From ZC4RG25 sp041687075 (GTDB taxonomy: Bacteria > Pseudomonadota > Alphaproteobacteria > Rhizobiales > Hyphomicrobiaceae), in NCBI GenBank assembly GCA_041687075.1, contig JAWLCO010000014.1, positions 1-48,722 on the forward strand: a DNA stretch of 48,722 nucleotides. Direction: 5' to 3'. A program made the position numbers and the translations under genes. The notes beneath the pieces were generated by a model that had not been told where the DNA came from, searched no databases, and saw nothing but the letters and a program-made list of their open reading frames with translations. Positions 43,163 to 48,722 of the stretch are shown here, in pieces (position 1 is the first letter of the stretch; each line of letters starts with the position of its first letter).

Positions 43163-43990
43163 CTATCTGTCGTTGAAGAACCGCAGTGCGGCCGCCAGGA
43201 TCGCCTCGGGGGCGTCCTCCTGCATGAGGTGGCCCGAACCGGAGATCTCGGTGAGCTCGCATGCCGGGATCATGGCCGCCAGCTCCCGGCCGCGCTCGAC
43301 CGGAATCCACCGGTCTTCGGTGCCCCACAAGAGCTTCACCGGACACCGGGTCTCGCCGTACCTGCCTTGGACACTATCAGTGTACTTCAGGTCCATCTGC
43401 GCGATCTGCCGATAGAAGGCCGGCTGTCCGACGGGTCCGAGCCAGGGGGCAAGGTACGGCTCCAGCTCCGCATCGCTGATCGGCCGACTTATGGCACCGC
43501 GAATGTAGGCCTGCAGGATGGCCCGCTGGAGATAGTCCGGCACGCCGGCGAAGGCCGCCTCGTGCTTCCGGATGTGCTGGACGAAGGGAGAGCCCCAGGG
43601 GCGGACGGCGACCGGATCGACAAGCAGCAGCTTCTCGTAATCGCATCCGTTCAGCAGGTGAGCACGCAGCGCGGTTGCTCCCCCGAAATCGTGCGCGATC
43701 ACCTTCGGCCGATCGAGCCCCCAATGGCGCATCAGCTCGGCCAGGACCTGGTTCTGCACACCAAGGGATACATCCTGACCCTCGGCCTTTTCGGATCGGC
43801 CGTAGCCCAGGAGGTCGAAAACGTGGACCTGGAAGCCCCGAGCCAGCTCCCGGGCGATCGATCTCCACACATAGGAGGAAAACGGCGTGCCGTGAATCAG
43901 CAGAACCGGCTCGCCCTGGCCGAATATGTCGTATGCGACCGACTGGCCCTGGAAAACGAAGGTACGGCGCAATCGCCATTCGGATGTCAT
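43163..43990 (-). CDS. Alpha/beta hydrolase, haloalkane dehalogenase/epoxide hydrolase type
   Basis: Cytoplasmic hydrolase of 275 residues; ATG 43990 follows AGGGAG and the N-terminus MTSEWRLRRTFVFQGQSVAY fits the family. The oxyanion segment is HGTPFSSYVW (from 33). The nucleophile elbow is AHDFGGA, with D101 rather than Ser, as in haloalkane dehalogenases and epoxide hydrolases. The acid is probably in LLWGTEDRWIP and the base is the His in GSGHLMQEDAP near 258. The substrate cannot be predicted. It converges on soxB with a 4-base gap and is unlikely to belong to that operon. Confidence 0.88.
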   Translation of the reverse strand: MTSEWRLRRTFVFQGQSVAYDIFGQGEPVLLIHGTPFSSYVWRSIARELARGFQVHVFDLLGYGRSEKAEGQDVSLGVQNQVLAELMRHWGLDRPKVIAHDFGGATALRAHLLNGCDYEKLLLVDPVAVRPWGSPFVQHIRKHEAAFAGVPDYLQRAILQAYIRGAISRPISDAELEPYLAPWLGPVGQPAFYRQIAQMDLKYTDSVQGRYGETRCPVKLLWGTEDRWIPVERGRELAAMIPACELTEISGSGHLMQEDAPEAILAAALRFFNDR

Positions 43991-44365
43991 TCGCAGCTCC
44001 CTATCCGGCTCCTCGCCGCAAGTTGCCGCAACGCCGACTGGTCTACCCGAGGCACCGGCGCCGTCGTGGCACTTGCTATCAATCCGCGGAGTATTATCTC
44101 CCATCATCCCCGCAAATCGACCCCACGCCCGCTTTCTGGACAGCACACATGGGCGCCGCTAAAACACGGGCGTTCGAAGCAGCCGGCGCGGAATGCTTGC
44201 AGGCTGGGGCGTGTGCAGCCAAGATCGCCACGCCGTAGCCGCGATCCGGACGGCCACTTCGGCAGTCGCCTCTTTCCAGTGCTCTTGGGTATCACTGCCG
44301 AGCGGGGCTCGCGCGCCAGAACCAACCGATAACGACCGCAAACTTTTCAACGAGACCGCAAACAC
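43991..44365. other. Divergent gap between the hydrolase gene and alaS
   Basis: About 375 bases must hold the promoters of both divergent genes. I see no open frame worth calling, no convincing -35/-10 pair, no T-box-like leader and no repeat of the families seen elsewhere in the window. Confidence 0.4.
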
Positions 44366-47038
<2,673 letters not shown>

Positions 47039-47055
47039 TCACCTCTCCCGCTCTC

Positions 47056-47475
47056 ACGCGTTATCCCGGATGCGCCGCAGCATGCAATGATGCGGCGCTG
47101 ATCCGGGAACTTGCCACGCGCAGCCCCTTGACCCAGCCTCCGATTCCGTAACTGCGCTGCACCGCACGCGCTGCACCGCGCACGGGATGGCGGGTGAGAG
47201 AAGTAGCTCGGCTCGTAGCAATACGGGCCGCTTCAGCCCTCCCCTCGACGGGGAGGGCGGCGCGGCGGAGCCGCGCGGGTGGGGTGGGGTCACGATCGAG
47301 ACGTTTGCGCCAGAGCACCCCTACCCCTTAACCCCTCCCCGCAAGGGGGAGGGGAAATCAGGGGCACTAGCCCGCCGTATTCCCCACCCGCCATCTCGGA
47401 TGCGCTGCAGCATGAATTGTGCACTCTGATTCCCTATCTGCGGTGCATCGCGCACGGGATGATGGGTGAGAGAAA
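47056..47475. repeat. Composite intergenic repeat, locus 3
   Basis: Fills most of the 479-base gap between alaS and the DUF2905 gene. In order: REP-like unit (47060-47125), GCACCGC/GCACGGGATGGCGGG module (47148-47200), CCTCCCCTCGACGGGGAGGG with GGCGGCGCGGCGGAGCC (47234-47290), the CCTCCCCGCAAGGGGGAGG hairpin (47333-47355), then a degenerate second REP core (47389-47430) and a second GCGCACGGGATGATGGG module (47436-47475). This is the longest of the three loci, and the two trailing modules look like a decayed second copy. Confidence 0.75.
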
Positions 47476-47517
47476 TGGCAGGGTTCGTCGCAACACGGCC
47501 GACACCAGCCCTCCTGC

Positions 47518-47718
47518 TTAGCGGTTGATCAGCCACATCACCAGGCTCAGCACGATGCTGATGATCAGCATTGTCATGAGCGGGATGTAGATGCGCATGC
47601 CCTCGCGCTCGATGACGATGTCACCGGGCAGGCGGCCGAGGCCGAGGCGTTCGGCGAGAAGCCAGAGCAGGCCGGCTGCGATGAGAACGATGCCGATGAG
47701 GATCAGGATTCTTGCCAT
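47518..47718 (-). CDS. DUF2905 membrane protein
   Basis: Small two-helix inner-membrane protein of unknown function, 66 residues. Helix 1 is about 3-21 (RILILIGIVLIAAGLLWLL); the central loop GRLPGDIVIEREGMRIYIP is the DUF2905 signature; helix 2 is about 47-64 (MTMLIISIVLSLVMWLI). It is encoded 12 bases downstream of the UdgX-type gene on the same strand, so the two are probably cotranscribed. Confidence 0.9.
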   Translation of the reverse strand: MARILILIGIVLIAAGLLWLLAERLGLGRLPGDIVIEREGMRIYIPLMTMLIISIVLSLVMWLINR

Positions 47719-47730
47719 GCGAGGCTCCGA

Positions 47731-48354
47731 TCACAACTGCACCGCCGGAACCAGCGCGCCAACCTTGCGCAGATCGGCGACGAACCGGTCGAGCTCCGCG
47801 GCCCGGCTTTCCGAATCACGTGATCTCTGAATGAGCGATGGGTGGATCGTAACCAACATCTGCCGGCCACCCGGCGTGCTGAGGACCTCGCCCCTGGCAC
47901 TCTTGATGGTCATCGGCCGGCCCGCGAGCGAGCGCACGGCGGTGCCGCCCATGGCGACGGTCAGCTCCGGCTCGATGATGTCGAGCTCGAGATCGAGCCA
48001 CCATTTGCAGCGGTCGATCTCGTAGGCATTGGGCTTCTGGTGCAGGCGCCGCTTGCCGGTTGCCACGTGCTTGAAGTGCTTCACCGCATTGGTGACGTAA
48101 ATGCGGTCGCGCCGCAGCCCGGCGGCTTTGAGCGCGCGGTCGAGCATGCGGCCTGCTGGTCCCACGAACGGCGCGCCTTGCCGGTCCTCGACGTCGCCCG
48201 GTTGCTCGCCGACCAGCATCACCGGCGCATTCGGCGGACCGTCACCGAACACCGTCTGCGTGCCGAGCTTGTAGAGCGGGCAGCGCCGGCAGCGCGCGGC
48301 GTCGCGCGCAACATCCTGCAGCGTAGCCTCCGCGTTCGTGACAAGAGCCGGCAC
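47731..48354 (-). CDS. udgX: UdgX-family uracil-DNA glycosylase/uracil-DNA cross-linking protein
   Basis: Fe-S uracil-DNA glycosylase-superfamily protein. In Mycobacterium, UdgX removes uracil from DNA and then stays covalently bound through a histidine in its KRRIH loop. The 207-residue product, from a GTG start with GGAG upstream, has C22 and C25 (CRRCPL) and C116, with His93 in AVKHFKH where family-4 enzymes carry a further Cys. The UdgX-type GEQPGD (49-54) replaces GEAPG; the diagnostic loop is KRRLHQKP (101-108) with H105, and IHPSLIQR closes the site (170-177). Leu replaces the usual Ile in KRRIH. The TIGR03915-type partner, often fused or adjacent, is absent. Confidence 0.88.
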   Translation of the reverse strand: MPALVTNAEATLQDVARDAARCRRCPLYKLGTQTVFGDGPPNAPVMLVGEQPGDVEDRQGAPFVGPAGRMLDRALKAAGLRRDRIYVTNAVKHFKHVATGKRRLHQKPNAYEIDRCKWWLDLELDIIEPELTVAMGGTAVRSLAGRPMTIKSARGEVLSTPGGRQMLVTIHPSLIQRSRDSESRAAELDRFVADLRKVGALVPAVQL

Positions 48355-48455
48355 GTTGCGCTCCGTGTCCTCAGCCCCTCGGCTTCAACACGTGCCGGAC
48401 GAGATTGGTTCGGCGGCCGCCGCTGTGGCGTGGCGCGAGGGCGGAGGCTTGGTCC

Positions 48456-48722
48456 TCAGCCGCCCGAGGTGGTCCCGACGGCACGCTCCGCGATCAATCC
48501 ATCGATCTCGCCCTCGCTGTAGCCGAGCTCGGCCAGGATCTCACGCGAGTGCTGGCCGTGGAGCGGAGCAGGACCAGCAACCTTGCCCGGCGTCTTCGAG
48601 AATTTCACCGGCAGGCCGATGGTCTGGACCTTGCCGGCCACGGGATGCTCGACCTCCGGCACCATTTCGCGGGCGATGGTCTGCGGGTGGGCATGCATCT
48701 CCCGGATCGACAGCACCGGGCC
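48456..48722 (-). CDS. CaiB/BaiF family CoA-transferase, C-terminal part
   Basis: Only the last 88 codons lie in the window; the gene continues beyond the right edge. The visible part, GPVLSIREMHAHPQTIAREM followed by EVEHPVAGKVQTIGLPVKFS, PAPLHGQHSREILAELGYSE and GEIDGLIAERAV, is the standard C-terminus of class III CoA-transferases (formyl-CoA/carnitine-CoA transferase type). The substrate cannot be inferred. It is upstream of the UdgX-type gene on the same strand, 101 bases away. Confidence 0.88.
   Translation of the reverse strand, partial: GPVLSIREMHAHPQTIAREMVPEVEHPVAGKVQTIGLPVKFSKTPGKVAGPAPLHGQHSREILAELGYSEGEIDGLIAERAVGTTSGG

Overview
The window is GC-rich, densely coded DNA from an alphaproteobacterium, most likely of the order Hyphomicrobiales (Rhizobiales); the genus cannot be fixed from sequence alone. 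The evidence is a short prolyl-tRNA synthetase without the inserted editing domain, the block pcm-like / tolC / popZ (DUF2497) / valS, a probable ExoR-family Sel1-repeat regulator, metal-type KdsA, DUF3175 and DUF2905 proteins, and REP-like intergenic repeats of the kind common in this order.

Layout. 1-1002 is a modular repeat block with no convincing gene. 1003-4451 holds housekeeping genes proS, lolC and lolD. 4542-18133 is almost entirely solute uptake. It contains a DctPQM TRAP transporter on the minus strand, a divergent mandelate-racemase-type enolase-superfamily enzyme, a five-gene peptide/nickel-type ABC importer, and a TAXI-type TRAP system with a fused permease. The block ends at a tRNA-Cys gene (18294-18367, minus). 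18613-25481 is the pcm-like / tolC / popZ / valS block. 25830-28581 carries ilvD and an overlapping ExoR-like gene. After a second composite repeat come xth, a small membrane protein, pyrG, a DUF3175 gene, a GFA/CENP-V-type zinc protein, kdsA and a PfkB sugar kinase. 35758-39681 is a carbon-metabolism run of tkt, pgk and gph. 39823-43158 is a compact sulfur-oxidation cluster, soxA-soxX-soxB, without soxYZ or soxCD. An alpha/beta hydrolase converges on it, then alaS follows. After a third composite repeat, the window ends with three minus-strand genes: a DUF2905 membrane protein, a UdgX-type uracil-DNA glycosylase homologue, and the C-terminal end of a CaiB/BaiF CoA-transferase.

How the genes fit together. 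The core genes cover translation (proS, valS, alaS, tRNA-Cys), lipoprotein sorting (lolCD), cell-pole organisation (popZ), CTP and KDO synthesis (pyrG, kdsA), branched-chain amino acids (ilvD) and central carbon flow (tkt, pgk, gph). Accessory functions are inserted between them: a scavenging block with three importer types plus one catabolic enzyme, and a periplasmic thiosulfate-oxidation unit (SoxXA loads the carrier, SoxB hydrolyses off sulfate) that must rely on SoxYZ encoded elsewhere.

The most unusual non-coding signal is a modular composite repeat at three loci (about 1-415, 28743-29036 and 47056-47475) with the same module order each time. A second signal is a set of intergenic elements built from 7-8 nt tandem repeats arranged as inverted arms (10768-10883, 22643-22706, 25493-25554). 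I did not find a clearly new multi-gene system. The best leads are the UdgX homologue with a KRRLH rather than KRRIH motif, the reduced sox cluster, the long-linker PopZ, and the repeat families.
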